A DNA stretch of 64,000 nt from Saccharopolyspora elongata (GCF_004348985.1 NZ_SMKW01000004.1:1-64000), one strand, 5' to 3'. Shown: positions 55,855 through 64,000, counted from the first letter of the stretch. Numbers and translations are program-made. The notes: generated from the sequence alone by a model not told the origin.

Positions 55855-56877
55855 ATGAAGCGCATCGGATTCCTGTCGTTCGGGCATTGGTCCGACACTC
55901 CGCATTCGCAGACCAGGACCGCCTCGGACTCGTTGCTGCAGGCCATCGACCTCGCCGTGGCGGCCGAGGAGCTCGGTGCCGACGGTGCTTTCTTCCGGGT
56001 GCACCACTTCGCCCGGCAGCAGGGCTCGCCGTTCCCGCTGCTGGCCGCGATCGGCGCCAAGACCTCGCGCATCGAGATCGGCACCGGCGTGATCGACATG
56101 CGGTACGAGAACCCGATGTACATGGCGGAGGATGCCGGGGCGGCGGACCTGATCTCCGGCGGCAGGCTCCAGCTTGGCATCAGCCGCGGCTCGCCGGAGC
56201 AGGTGATCGACGGGTGGCGGTACTTCGGCTACCGGCCGAACGAGGGCGAGACCGAGGCCGACATGGCCCGCAGCCACACCGAGGTGTTGCTGAAGGTGCT
56301 GGAAGGCAAGGGGTTCGCCGAGCCGAACCCGCGCCCGATGTTCGCCAATCCGCCCGGGCTGCTGCGCCTCGAGCCGCACTCCGAGGGGCTGCGGGAGCGG
56401 ATCTGGTGGGGCGCCGCCTCCAACGGCACCGCGGTGTGGGCGGCCAAGCTCGGCATGAACCTGATGAGCTCGACCCTCAAGGACGACGAGGGCGGGGCGC
56501 CGTTCCACGTGCAGCAGGCCGAGCAGATCCGGGCGTTCCGCAAGGCGTGGGCCGACGCCGGGTGGCAGCGCGAACCGCGCGTGTCGGTGTCGCGCAGCAT
56601 CTTCGCGCTCACCAACGACCTGGACCGCGCGTACTTCGGCCGCGACAGCGGCGGCGCGGACCACGTCGGCTACATCGAGGAGAACACGCGGTCCATCTTC
56701 GGCCGCACCTACGCCGCCGAGCCCGACGTGCTGGTGCGGCAGCTGGCCGAGGACGAGGCGATCGCGGAGGCCGACACGCTGCTGCTGACCGTGCCCAACC
56801 AGCTCGGGGTGGACTACAACAGCCACGTGCTGGACAGCATCCTCACCCACGTCGCGCCCGCTCTCGGCTGGCGCTGA
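55855..56877 (+). CDS. LLM-class flavin-dependent oxidoreductase
   Basis: 340 residues. Bacterial luciferase-like TIM barrel: AIDLAVAAEELGADGAFFRV, IGAKTSRIEIGTGVIDMRY and DLISGGRLQLGISRGSPE. It uses FMN or F420 from a separate reductase to oxidise or reduce small organics. The substrate is unknown. Its nearness to rox may be coincidental; it is separated by a family A repeat and ends in its own terminator. Confidence 0.86.
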   Translation: MKRIGFLSFGHWSDTPHSQTRTASDSLLQAIDLAVAAEELGADGAFFRVHHFARQQGSPFPLLAAIGAKTSRIEIGTGVIDMRYENPMYMAEDAGAADLISGGRLQLGISRGSPEQVIDGWRYFGYRPNEGETEADMARSHTEVLLKVLEGKGFAEPNPRPMFANPPGLLRLEPHSEGLRERIWWGAASNGTAVWAAKLGMNLMSSTLKDDEGGAPFHVQQAEQIRAFRKAWADAGWQREPRVSVSRSIFALTNDLDRAYFGRDSGGADHVGYIEENTRSIFGRTYAAEPDVLVRQLAEDEAIAEADTLLLTVPNQLGVDYNSHVLDSILTHVAPALGWR

Positions 56878-56893
56878 CCTCCACCTGCCAGGT

Positions 56894-56930
56894 GACGGCT
56901 TCGGCAGCGAATCCCGCTGCCGAAGCCGTC
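56894..56930 (+). terminator. Terminator of the LLM gene
   Basis: Perfect 16-bp stem (GACGGCTTCGGCAGCG and complement) with loop AATCC, 16 bp after the stop. The rest of the gap to 57378 holds no supported gene. Confidence 0.75.
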
Positions 56931-57378
56931 CTCCGGCCCCGTACGTCCCCTCTCGACGGGGCCGGTCAAAGACGCCGGCGAACGTCGGCCCACACGGCCA
57001 GGTGTGCTTTCCTGCCGGATTTGAATGCGGTGTTGTCGCCCAGTAGAGGTAATTGCGCCGCTCTAACGGGTGATCAAAACTGGGCTCTTGTCCCGAATTT
57101 GAGTGCGACACACATTCATTTTTGCTGGTCAGGCGATGAATGGCCGGTTGCCGGTCGCGCTGTCCCGCTTGCGTGGCGACCGCTGGAAACGCGGGATAGC
57201 TTCCACGAGCGCTTGATCCTTGATCAGGTGTTCGCACAGGCGCTTTCCGGCTGCTGTTCGCCGGAGCCCGCTGCGAACGGTACGCCAGTGTGGCAAGGAG
57301 CCGATCATGAGCCTTCCCTGCGGTGACCCGGCCGCAGATGTGAATTTCCGCATGGAAAAAGGAAAAGAGGGGTAACCG

Positions 57379-57870
57379 ATGCGATCTGTGCGCAAGACGG
57401 CCTGCAGGGCCGTCGTTCTCGCCGCCAGTGCCGGCCTGCTCGTCGGCGGAACGCCCGCGTCGGCCGACAGCGCCGACAACGACGGCATCAACATCGGCAA
57501 CGACAACAACCTGAGCGTGCTGCCGGTCCAGCTGTGCGGCAACAACGTCGGAGTTCTCGGCGCGGTGGCGCCCATCGGCTCCCCGCAGAACTCCGATTGC
57601 ACGAACGCTCCCATCGTGGATCACCCCGGTGCGGATGAGCCGCCCGCGGCCGGACCACCGGCAGATGAACCACCGGCAGGTCAGCCACCGGTGGGCCAGC
57701 CGCCGGTGGGCCAGCCGCCCGCGTCCGGGCCGCCCGCAGGCAAGCCGCCGGTGGTGAAGCCGCCGTCGTCGGGTCCGAGTCCTTCTGCCGGGTCACAGGG
57801 CGGGGCGGAAGACCTGCCGGTCGCGCCGATTCCGGTCGCCGTCGAGGGGCACCACGCGGTCACCGGCTGA
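57379..57870 (+). CDS. Secreted protein with chaplin-like segment and proline-rich repeats
   Basis: 163 residues from an ATG with GAGGGG upstream. A Sec signal peptide (MRSVRKTACRAVVLAASAGL..., likely cut after PASA) leads to DGINIGNDNNLSVLPVQLCG and NVGVLGAVAPIGS, which recalls the chaplin repeat (an Asn/Gly-rich strand with two Cys). Then comes a proline-rich tail with repeated GQPPV and DEPPA units (about 94-140). No cell-wall sorting motif or lipobox is present. It may be an aerial-hypha or envelope surface protein. Assignment to chaplins is tentative. Confidence 0.55.
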   Translation: MRSVRKTACRAVVLAASAGLLVGGTPASADSADNDGINIGNDNNLSVLPVQLCGNNVGVLGAVAPIGSPQNSDCTNAPIVDHPGADEPPAAGPPADEPPAGQPPVGQPPVGQPPASGPPAGKPPVVKPPSSGPSPSAGSQGGAEDLPVAPIPVAVEGHHAVTG

Positions 57871-57884
57871 AGCACTCCGGACAC

Positions 57885-57935
57885 CCCGCCGGCCACCTGC
57901 ACGTGGGATCACTTCCCCGACAGGTGGCCGGCGGG
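57885..57935 (+). terminator. Hairpin after the secreted protein gene
   Basis: Perfect 15-bp arms (CCCGCCGGCCACCTG and complement) with a 21-base loop, 14 bp after the stop. Confidence 0.6.
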
Positions 57936-58107
57936 CCGTTACCGGCCTCCTGCTCGCGTTGCGATGAAGCGCGCACGTCGGGGTTTTCGCCGCCGCCGCG
58001 GGATTTCCGATCCATGGTTGGAGCGCATCGCAGGTCCAAGCCCTCGAAGCGACATAGCGATCGTTGTCCGGCCCGTCTTCGTCATCCGCTGCGGAATGGT
58101 GTGCCGT

Positions 58108-58734
58108 TCACGGCCGGTGAAGGGGTCGGGATGATGCCATCTCCTGTCGATCTGGCGCCGGCGACGAGGCTTGGAACGCCTGGAGCGTGAGCGCGGCGAA
58201 GCGCCGGGAAGCCGCGACGCGGGCAGTCGGGGAAGCGGCCTGGATGCCACTGTTGGCCATGAGTACGAGGATCAGGTCGTCCAGGACGACGTCGGGGCGC
58301 AGGCGACCGGCGTCCTTGGCGCGGCGGGTCAATTCCGCGATCGACCTCAACGCCTGTTCGCGGTCCGCGGCGAAGTCCATCGCGTTGGGGAAGGTCGACA
58401 TGAAGGCTGTGGTGAAGCCCCGGTCGCGTGCGTGCAGCTCGAAGAGCTTCTCGATCACCAGGCAGAAGCCGTGCCACGGATCCGGATCGGCGAGCCCCTC
58501 GTCGACGATGGCGTAGCACGCGCGCATCTGGTCCGCGAAAGCCTCGGTGGCCAGCATCTCCTTGGTGGGGAAATGGCGGTACAGGGTGGCGGGGCCGATC
58601 CCGGCGCGCCGGGCGATCTCCCGCATCGGCACGTTCAGACCTTCGACGGCGAACACCGCACGAGCCGCGTCGAGAATGCGTTCGCGGTTGTCCCGGGCAT
58701 CGGAGCGCAGGATGTGAGGCAAAAGATCGGGCAC
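58108..58734 (-). CDS. TetR-family regulator of the quinone oxidoreductase gene
   Basis: 208 residues from a GTG. HTH: MREIARRAGIGPATLYRHFP near 36-55, with a C-terminal domain like the SACE_7040 or TetR_C_33-type group. It is divergent from the oxidoreductase gene; a perfect 20-bp palindrome lies between the two starts, 17 bp from this one, so it probably represses both genes. Confidence 0.87.
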   Translation of the reverse strand: MPDLLPHILRSDARDNRERILDAARAVFAVEGLNVPMREIARRAGIGPATLYRHFPTKEMLATEAFADQMRACYAIVDEGLADPDPWHGFCLVIEKLFELHARDRGFTTAFMSTFPNAMDFAADREQALRSIAELTRRAKDAGRLRPDVVLDDLILVLMANSGIQAASPTARVAASRRFAALTLQAFQASSPAPDRQEMASSRPLHRP

Positions 58735-58750
58735 GCTCTCACTTTAGCCA

Positions 58751-58770
58751 AACGGACGGCAGCGTCCGTT
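58751..58770. promoter_or_regulatory. TetR operator
   Basis: AACGGACG-GCAG-CGTCCGTT is a perfect 20-bp palindrome midway between the divergent tetR and quinone oxidoreductase genes, the typical size and place of a TetR operator. Confidence 0.7.
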
Positions 58771-58817
58771 ACTGTCCGCCGGTGAGTCCCGATCGATCCA
58801 AGAGCACGGAGACGACA

Positions 58818-59789
58818 GTGAAAGCAGTTGCGGTGCAGGCGTTCGGAAGTCCCGAGGGCCTCGCTGTCATCGACCTCCCTACCCCGAGCCCCACCGACGG
58901 GCAGGTGCTGATCACCACCGAGGCGATCGGCGTCGGCGGCGTCGACGCCGTGATCCGAAGCGGCGCTCTCGCCGCCTACGGCTTCAAGGACGGTCACATC
59001 CTCGGCGGTGAGATAGCGGGCACCGTGGCCGCGGTCGGCGATGGCGTCGACACATCATGGCTCGGTCAGCGCGTGTGGGCCTTCACCGGCGTGGGCGGCG
59101 GCTACGCCGAGCAAGCGATCGCCCCGGCCACGACGCTCCTCCACCTACCGGCGACCATGTCGGCCGCCGAGGCGGTGACGCTCGGGAGCTCCGGAGCGGT
59201 GGCCCACTTCGGCCTTCGCCATGCCCACTTCGTTCCCGGCGAGACGGTGCTGGTGCGCGGCGCGGCCGGTGGCATCGGGATCATGGCGGTCCAGCTCGCG
59301 GCTCGTGGTGGTGCCAGTGCGGTGGCGGTCACAACATCGTCACCCGAACGTGGCGATCGTCTGCGCAAGCTCGGCGCGACTCACGTGCTGGACCGCGCCG
59401 GCGAGGGAGGTGAGGACGATCCCGCAGGCTTCGACGTCATCATCGACATCGTCGCCGGCGCGGACCTGCCTTCGTTCTTCGCCAAGCTCAACCCGAACGG
59501 TCGCATGGTGGCCGTCGGCGCAGTCGCAGGTGACCCGCCGACGGACTTCGCCATGGAGATGTTCGCGGCGTTCCAGAAGTCGATGTCGTTCGCTACCTTC
59601 AGCGCCAACACCGTGCCCGCAGCTGACCGACAGGTCGTGACCGCCGAGCTGTTCGCCGCCGCAAGTCGCGGCGAACTGGCCACGGTTGTGCACGAGGTGC
59701 TGCCGTTGGAGCAAGCTGTGCTGGCCCACCGGAAAATGGACGCTGGCGAAGTATTCGGCAGAATCGTGCTCATGCCCTCGGGGAGCTAG
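58818..59789 (+). CDS. NADP-dependent quinone oxidoreductase-type MDR protein
   Basis: 323 residues from the GTG at 58818 with GGAG upstream (GTG 58782 possible). MDR fold without zinc ligands: LGGEIAGTVAAVGDGVDTSW, then VLVRGAAGGIGIMAVQLA for NADPH. The C-terminal HRKMDAGEVFGRIVL is typical of quinone reductases/zeta-crystallins. It probably reduces quinones or enones. It is controlled by the divergent TetR. Confidence 0.88.
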   Translation: MKAVAVQAFGSPEGLAVIDLPTPSPTDGQVLITTEAIGVGGVDAVIRSGALAAYGFKDGHILGGEIAGTVAAVGDGVDTSWLGQRVWAFTGVGGGYAEQAIAPATTLLHLPATMSAAEAVTLGSSGAVAHFGLRHAHFVPGETVLVRGAAGGIGIMAVQLAARGGASAVAVTTSSPERGDRLRKLGATHVLDRAGEGGEDDPAGFDVIIDIVAGADLPSFFAKLNPNGRMVAVGAVAGDPPTDFAMEMFAAFQKSMSFATFSANTVPAADRQVVTAELFAAASRGELATVVHEVLPLEQAVLAHRKMDAGEVFGRIVLMPSGS

Positions 59790-60209
59790 CGCACGCTGCC
59801 CTGTGGCTCAGCCAGCCGCTAGATCATGCTTGAGCGAGAACACGAAGAGGGCAGACTCGCTTCGCCTTCGGTGTGCATTCCAAGCCCGCCAACACCTGGC
59901 GGTGATGGGCTTTTCGAGCTCCCTCTACATAGGACAGCACCCCGGTCTGCTCGCGTAGTTCGTTTTCGAGGGCCTTGACCTACCTGTGCGGGGCCATGCT
60001 CGTGATCGTCTTCGGGGCGGTCTCGCGGCGGCGGCCGCCGTCCCCGCCGGCGCCGACCGGTAATCCCGCGCAACGTCCGGATGTAAGGAAAGGTGGTTTG
60101 TCTCAAGGAATTTTGGGGCGAGCCGAAGATGGAAGTCTACTGTGGATCGACCCGGCCGTCGTGACATCCGATGGGTCTGTCGGGGCGGCCGGTTCGTGAG
60201 CGGACGTCG
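59790..60209. other. 420-bp gap with an unidentified degenerate frame
   Basis: On the minus strand about 53 codons (59822-59980) read VKALENELREQTGVLSYVEG and KAHHRQVLAGLE up to a stop, with no start. The leucine-rich pattern could be a relic of a transposase or coiled-coil protein, but no family is recognised. Nothing else is supported. Confidence 0.3.
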
Positions 60210-60635
60210 TCAGCTTTCGTTGGGGAGTAGGCCTTCTGCGATGAGGGCTGCGTGCACCGCTTCGCCCAGGGTCGTTACCGCGCTCAGGGGGCGGACCATG
60301 ACCGTGAACTCTTCGATCAGGCCGTTCTCGTCCAGTTGGATCAGGTCGATTCCGTGGATCTGCTTGCCGTTCACCGTGGAGCGGAAGATCAGCACGTGCG
60401 AGTCCGCCGCCGTGCCCGCCGCGGTCTCCGCCGTGCCCTGCAGCTCTCCGACGTAGCGGAACTCGTCGAAGACGCGCCGCAGGAGGACGCCGAAGACGCC
60501 CAGGACCATGGCTCGCCCTTCGAACGGGCTGAACTTGATCGGGCTGAAGAACCTCGGCTCGGGCGCGAACAGCGTCTCCAGTGCGTCGACGTCGCGCTCT
60601 TCCACCGCGGTGCGGAAGCGGTCGATGGTATCCAC
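60210..60635 (-). CDS. Nuclear transport factor 2 / SnoaL-like protein
   Basis: 141 residues. The cone-shaped NTF2 fold is suggested by IDRFRTAVEERDVDALETLF, FFSPIKFSPFEGR, HGIDLIQLDENGLIEEFTVM and RPLSA. Relatives include SnoaL cyclases and limonene epoxide hydrolase-like enzymes; no catalytic set can be assigned. It is divergent from a PadR regulator with a TAGTC palindrome between them. Confidence 0.8.
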   Translation of the reverse strand: MDTIDRFRTAVEERDVDALETLFAPEPRFFSPIKFSPFEGRAMVLGVFGVLLRRVFDEFRYVGELQGTAETAAGTAADSHVLIFRSTVNGKQIHGIDLIQLDENGLIEEFTVMVRPLSAVTTLGEAVHAALIAEGLLPNES

Positions 60636-60661
60636 GCAAGCTCCTTGGTCAAGGATGTGAT

Positions 60662-60679
60662 TAGTCCTAAAATTGACTA
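60662..60679. promoter_or_regulatory. Candidate PadR operator
   Basis: TAGTC and GACTA flank CTAAAATT in an AT-rich patch between the divergent SnoaL-like and padR genes. An inverted repeat with an 8-bp spacer matches the spacing of known PadR sites (ATGT-N8-ACAT), though the half site differs. Confidence 0.45.
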
Positions 60680-60718
60680 TAGTGGCGTTGGGTGGCCTCG
60701 GCTAGGGAGTGATGTGCG

Positions 60719-61288
60719 ATGGCCTTGCGGCATGCGGTGCTGGCGGCGTTGCTGGACGGCGAGTTCAGCGGTTACCAGCTGGCGAAGGCGTTCGACGTCG
60801 GGATGGCCAACTTCTGGCACGCGCTGCCGCAGCAGCTCTACTCGGAGTTGGCGAAGCTGGAGCAGGACGGGCTGGTCTCCGGCCGCGAGATCGTGCAGGA
60901 GGCCCGGCCGAACAAGCGGCTGTTCACGGTCACGGACGCGGGGCTGGCCGAGCTTCAGCGGTTCGCCGCCGCCCCGTCCAAGCCGTCGTTCATCCGCGAC
61001 GATCTCCTGGTCAAGGTCGCGGCGGCCGATTCGGTCGATGCGGCCGAGCTGATCGGCCGGCTCCAGGAGCGCGCGGCGATCGCCGAGGCGAAGATCGAGC
61101 TCTTCGACAAGCTCCTGCGCAAGATGCGCGGTGAGCTCGACGAAGCGGAATTCCTTGCGAGTGCTGCGAAGATCGGCCCCTACCTGACGTGCTTGCGGGG
61201 GCGGCGGTTCGAGAGCGAGAACCGCGACTGGTGCAACGCGACCGCCTCGGTGCTGCGAGCCAGGGCGGGTGCCGATGTCCAGGGATGA
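60719..61288 (+). CDS. PadR-family regulator
   Basis: 189 residues from an ATG with GGGAG upstream. PadR winged helix: LRHAVLAALLDGEFSGYQLA, LYSELAKLEQDGLVS and RLFTVTDAGLAELQ, then the Vir_act_alpha_C helical dimer domain. It probably represses the divergent SnoaL-like gene. It overlaps the SGNH hydrolase gene by 14 bp, so that gene is likely part of the same transcript. Confidence 0.88.
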   Translation: MALRHAVLAALLDGEFSGYQLAKAFDVGMANFWHALPQQLYSELAKLEQDGLVSGREIVQEARPNKRLFTVTDAGLAELQRFAAAPSKPSFIRDDLLVKVAAADSVDAAELIGRLQERAAIAEAKIELFDKLLRKMRGELDEAEFLASAAKIGPYLTCLRGRRFESENRDWCNATASVLRARAGADVQG

Positions 61289-62087
61289 CCGCACTCCGCG
61301 CTACGCCCGGTTCGTGGCGCTCGGCGACAGCCAGACCGAAGGGCTCAACGACGGCGATGACGCGCGGGGATACCGCGGCTGGGCGGACCGCCTGGCCGAA
61401 CAGCTCGCCGTCGTGAATCCGGGACTGCTGTACGCGAACCTGGCGGTGCGCGGGCGACTCGCCCACGAGGTGCACGCGGAGCAGTTGTCGCCGGCGCTCG
61501 CGCAGGCCCCGGATCTGGTCACCGTCATGGCCGGGGTGAACGACCTGATCCGCCCCCGCTTCGATGCCGCGGCCGTGTGCGGCCACATCGAGGACATGCT
61601 CAGCGCTCTCGCGGCCACCGGGGCCACCGTCGTCACCTTCACCTATCCCTACCCCGGGCAGCGCTTGCCGGCCGGGCGGCTGCTCACCGCGCGGACCCGG
61701 GACTTCAACGACCGGATCCGGGCGGCCGCGCAACGCCACGGGGCGGTGGTCGCGGACCTTTCGGTCCACGCCGTGACATCCGATCCTCGGCTGTGGAGCG
61801 GCGATCGGCTGCACCTCAACGCCCTCGGTCACACGCGGCTGGCGGGCGCCGTCGCCCACGCCCTGGAACTTCCGGGCGGCGACGATGCGTGGAGCGAATC
61901 CCTTCCGGTGCAACAGGAATCGTCGGCGTGGCGGGTAGCCGAGGCGGAGCTCCGGTGGGTGGCGGGCTTCGTCGGGCCGTGGCTCGTGCGCCGCATGCTC
62001 GGCCGTTCCTCGGGCGACGGCCGCAAGGCGAAACGCCCGACGCTCGGCCCGATGTCCGCCGATGACCCGGTGAACATCGAATCGTGA
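61275..62087 (+). CDS. SGNH/GDSL hydrolase
   Basis: 270 residues from the ATG at 61275 (a GTG at 61269 is an alternative), preceded by GGGCGG. Block I VALGDSQTEGLND (Ser), block II Gly in NLAVRGR, block III GVNDLI (Asn), and block V GDRLHLNALG (Asp and His). The catalytic set is complete. No signal peptide, so probably intracellular. The substrate is unknown, perhaps a lipid or acylated metabolite. Confidence 0.87.
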   Translation: MSRDDRTPRYARFVALGDSQTEGLNDGDDARGYRGWADRLAEQLAVVNPGLLYANLAVRGRLAHEVHAEQLSPALAQAPDLVTVMAGVNDLIRPRFDAAAVCGHIEDMLSALAATGATVVTFTYPYPGQRLPAGRLLTARTRDFNDRIRAAAQRHGAVVADLSVHAVTSDPRLWSGDRLHLNALGHTRLAGAVAHALELPGGDDAWSESLPVQQESSAWRVAEAELRWVAGFVGPWLVRRMLGRSSGDGRKAKRPTLGPMSADDPVNIES

Positions 62088-62154
62088 GCGGCCTACCCCA
62101 GCGTACGCCATACGGTACTCTGTACTGAGAAGCTGTGTGCGAGGGGAGACGCGG

Positions 62155-64000
62155 GTGCGGCTGGGGCGGTGCGCGGTGGTGTTCGATCCGGCGGATCCGC
62201 CGCGGGCGGGCGCGTTCGTCGTCCACGACCCGGGCGGTGGTCCGCTCCCGGCCGACCTGACTTCGGGGGAACCCGCGGAACCGGTGATCACCCTGGTCGA
62301 GGACGGCTCGGTCGTCGCTCGTCGAGTGCCCGCCCGTCGGATAGCAGTGGCGCAGGCGTTGCCATTGCTCGTGGCGATGCGCGACGAACGGGAGGCGCAT
62401 CCATCGGCGGTCTTCCACTCCGCCGCGGCCGTGTTGGCATTGCACCTGGTCGCTCGTGGCCGCGTGCTGCCCGGCGTCTCGCCGGACGGGGTCGATGCCT
62501 GGCGGATCGGGCCGCTCGACGTCGCCGACGTCGAACGGCTCCGCGCGCTGGCCGCCGCGATGCCGGCGAGCGCGCGATCGATTCCGCTGGATCCGGCCGC
62601 CGAACCGCTCGTGCTGCCGGATCCCGAGCGGCTGTTGCGCGGGTTCCTCGACGCGGTCGCCGACACGATGCCGCGCACACCCGGCGCCGTGTGGCTCACG
62701 GGCGATCCGCGCTACGCCGCCGACGAACGCACGTCGGCCGACGAGGACCTCCGCGAGTGGGCGCGGCAGGTCGCAGTGGGGGTGGACGCCGGGCTCCGGG
62801 TCGCGTTGCGCCTCGAAGTCCGCGGCGAGTTCGGCGCGAGCCCGTTCACGGCAGTGGTCCGGCTTCGGAACCTCGCCGATCCCACGCAGGTCGTGGACGC
62901 CGAGGCGCTGTGGGCCGGGGAGGGCCAGGGGTTCGGCGAGCGCGCGACGTTCGAGGCCATGCTCGCGCTGCGCCGCGCCGCCCGGATCTGGTCGCCGCTG
63001 GAAAGCCTGCTCTCCGAAGCCGAGCCGGTCGAGCTGGAACTCGTCGACGAGGACGTCGACGACCTGCTCGGCGGGGCCGAGACGCGGTTGGCGGCGGCCG
63101 GGATCGACATCGAGTGGCCGCCGGAGCTGTCCCGGGAGCTCAACGCCCGGGTCGTCGTGTCGGCACCCGGCGAACAGCCCCAGGACGTCGCCGCCTTCCT
63201 GCGCGAGTCCTCGCCGTTGCCGGTGAGCTGGCAGCTCACGCTCGCCGGTGAGCCGCTCGCGGACGTCGAGATGGACGTCGTGGCCAAGAGCGGGCCGGTG
63301 GTGCGGATCCGCGAGCAATGGCTGCTGGTGGAGCCGGAGTTGGCGCGCAAGGCCCGTGAACGGGCCCTGCCGCCGGTGCGTGCGTACGACGGTCTCGGCA
63401 TCGCGTTGATCGGCAGCGCGGAGCTGCGTCCACCGCAATTTCAATGGAAATTGGACCTTCAATTTCAATGGAAATTGCGGAGCAACGAAGGTGCCCGCGT
63501 CGAAGCCGTCGCGTCCGGCTGGCTGGGCACGCTGGTGGAGCAGGTGGCGGATCCCGACGGTGGCCCCGAAATGCTCGGTCAACCCGAGGCGCTGCGCGCC
63601 ACGCTGCGCGACTACCAGCAGCGGGGTCTGCGGTGGCTGCACCGGATGACCGCGCTGGGGTTCGGCGGCTGCCTCGCCGACGACATGGGCCTGGGCAAGA
63701 CGATCATGCTGATCGCGCTGCACCTGCGCCGGGCGGCGGACCCGGCGACGGCGGGCGCGACGCTCGTCGTCTGCCCCGCGTCGTTGCTGGGCAACTGGGA
63801 GCGGGAGATCGAGAAGTTCGCCCCGGGCACGCCCGTGCGCCGGTTCCACGGGGCCTTGCGGTCGCTGGCCGGGCTCGACGGCGGCTTCGTGCTCACCACC
63901 TACGGCACCATGCGCGTCGACGCGGCGGCCCTCGCCGGGCACCGGTGGGGGATGGTGGTCGCGGACGAGGCGCAGCACGTCAAGAACCGGTTGAGCGGTA
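62155..64000 (+). CDS. SNF2-family DNA helicase, N-terminal part, interrupted in frame by a repeat
   Basis: 615 codons are visible from the GTG at 62155, which has GAGGGGAG upstream; the gene runs off the right edge. The first 420 residues are the N-terminal region of bacterial SNF2 proteins. A family B repeat then adds 16 codons (PQFQWKLDLQFQWKLR), and the helicase core starts: RDYQQRGLRWLHRM, Walker A ADDMGLGKTIML, motif Ia LVVCPASLLGNW and motif II VVADEAQHVKN. Such proteins are ATP-driven DNA translocases; their roles in bacteria include repair and phage defence, not decided here. The repeat lies in the linker between the two regions and keeps the frame. Confidence 0.88.
   Translation, partial: MRLGRCAVVFDPADPPRAGAFVVHDPGGGPLPADLTSGEPAEPVITLVEDGSVVARRVPARRIAVAQALPLLVAMRDEREAHPSAVFHSAAAVLALHLVARGRVLPGVSPDGVDAWRIGPLDVADVERLRALAAAMPASARSIPLDPAAEPLVLPDPERLLRGFLDAVADTMPRTPGAVWLTGDPRYAADERTSADEDLREWARQVAVGVDAGLRVALRLEVRGEFGASPFTAVVRLRNLADPTQVVDAEALWAGEGQGFGERATFEAMLALRRAARIWSPLESLLSEAEPVELELVDEDVDDLLGGAETRLAAAGIDIEWPPELSRELNARVVVSAPGEQPQDVAAFLRESSPLPVSWQLTLAGEPLADVEMDVVAKSGPVVRIREQWLLVEPELARKARERALPPVRAYDGLGIALIGSAELRPPQFQWKLDLQFQWKLRSNEGARVEAVASGWLGTLVEQVADPDGGPEMLGQPEALRATLRDYQQRGLRWLHRMTALGFGGCLADDMGLGKTIMLIALHLRRAADPATAGATLVVCPASLLGNWEREIEKFAPGTPVRRFHGALRSLAGLDGGFVLTTYGTMRVDAAALAGHRWGMVVADEAQHVKNRLSG
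63433..63480. repeat. Family B repeat inside the SNF2 helicase gene
   Basis: 48 bp bounded by CCGC and GCGG, with two direct copies of CAATTTCAATGGAAATTG (63436-63453 and 63460-63477). Its length is a multiple of three and no stop arises in the reading frame. Same family as 5973-6020 and 27921-27968, which are intergenic. Confidence 0.8.

Noticed and set aside
57901-58100. Small gene between the secreted protein and tetR
   Set aside because: The region begins within the terminator hairpin and the open frames are short and featureless.
59822-59980. Coiled-coil-like minus-strand frame as a transposase remnant
   Set aside because: About 53 codons without a start and no recognisable family motif. 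It is noted only as unidentified.
62169-63251. Plus-strand frame within the SNF2 gene
   Set aside because: It overlaps the true helicase frame from GTG 62155 and has Arg/Gly-rich low-complexity composition with no domain.

Overview
The window is high-GC DNA from a filamentous actinomycete. A member of the Pseudonocardiales, such as Saccharopolyspora, Amycolatopsis or a relative, fits best. The reasons are strong third-position GC, frequent GTG starts, many LuxR, TetR, LysR, GntR and XRE regulators, a T7SS-associated protein pair, an NsrR/Hmp pair whose sites and cysteines match the Streptomyces type, and a rifamycin-associated element in front of a rifampin monooxygenase gene. It reads as a chromosomal accessory region: short catabolic or resistance modules, each with its own regulator, separated by repeats, gene remnants and one transposon. 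No rRNA, tRNA or CRISPR array was seen.

Layout. 1-3007: the end of an IS630-type transposase, two tandem T7SS-associated (SseB-like) paralogues, and a two-repeat protein resembling YrhB/Imm35 plus a papain-like toxin fold. 3339-5828: DUF6314 protein, CPBP protease and a MerR regulator. 6043-8358: divergent LysR regulator and 2,2-dialkylglycine decarboxylase (dgdR/dgdA-like). 8496-17250: two paralogous two-component systems, one of which has lost its response regulator, bracketing three LuxR-type regulators. 17256-21549: CAP-domain protein, histidine-kinase fragment, then an XRE-cupin/POT transporter/FAD oxidoreductase module. 21663-27764: MFS remnant, SRPBCC, aldo/keto reductases with LysR, MFS efflux, MarR remnant and an SDR. 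28136-32730: two amino-acid or N-methyl-amine oxidases, a sodium symporter and a GntR/HutC regulator. 32905-34611: nsrR-hmp nitric-oxide detoxification. 34739-37859: two nitronate monooxygenases with a divergent LysR. 38120-41529: Gfo/Idh oxidoreductase, zinc alcohol dehydrogenase and TetR. 41919-47354: a dipeptide/oligopeptide ABC operon broken by an IS605-type element with an apparently intact TnpB. 47800-52942: an amino-sugar (aga-like) operon with an internally deleted deacetylase and its DeoR regulator. 53032-57870: PH-domain protein, rifampin monooxygenase, LLM flavin oxidoreductase and a secreted proline-rich protein. 58108-62087: TetR/quinone oxidoreductase, and SnoaL/PadR/SGNH hydrolase. 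62155-64000: the start of a SNF2 helicase gene that runs off the window.

Three families of short palindromic repeats recur. Family A has a TTTCGCGCGAAA core, often with a TCTGAAACGACC-like end. Family B has paired CAATTTC...GAAATTG units bounded by CCGC/GCGG. Family C is a 51-52 bp unit. One family B copy is inserted in frame in the SNF2 helicase gene, and one family C copy supplies the last codons of the LysR gene. With the many remnants (response regulator, histidine kinase, MFS, MarR, integrase, nagA, peptide-binding protein), the region shows active gene decay and rearrangement.

The most interesting items are the RAE-controlled rox gene, the in-frame repeat in the helicase, the TnpB element that replaced part of the peptide ABC operon, the deleted deacetylase in an otherwise complete aga-like pathway, the decayed response regulator in front of a still-open histidine kinase gene, and the T7SS-linked duplicated toxin/immunity-like protein.
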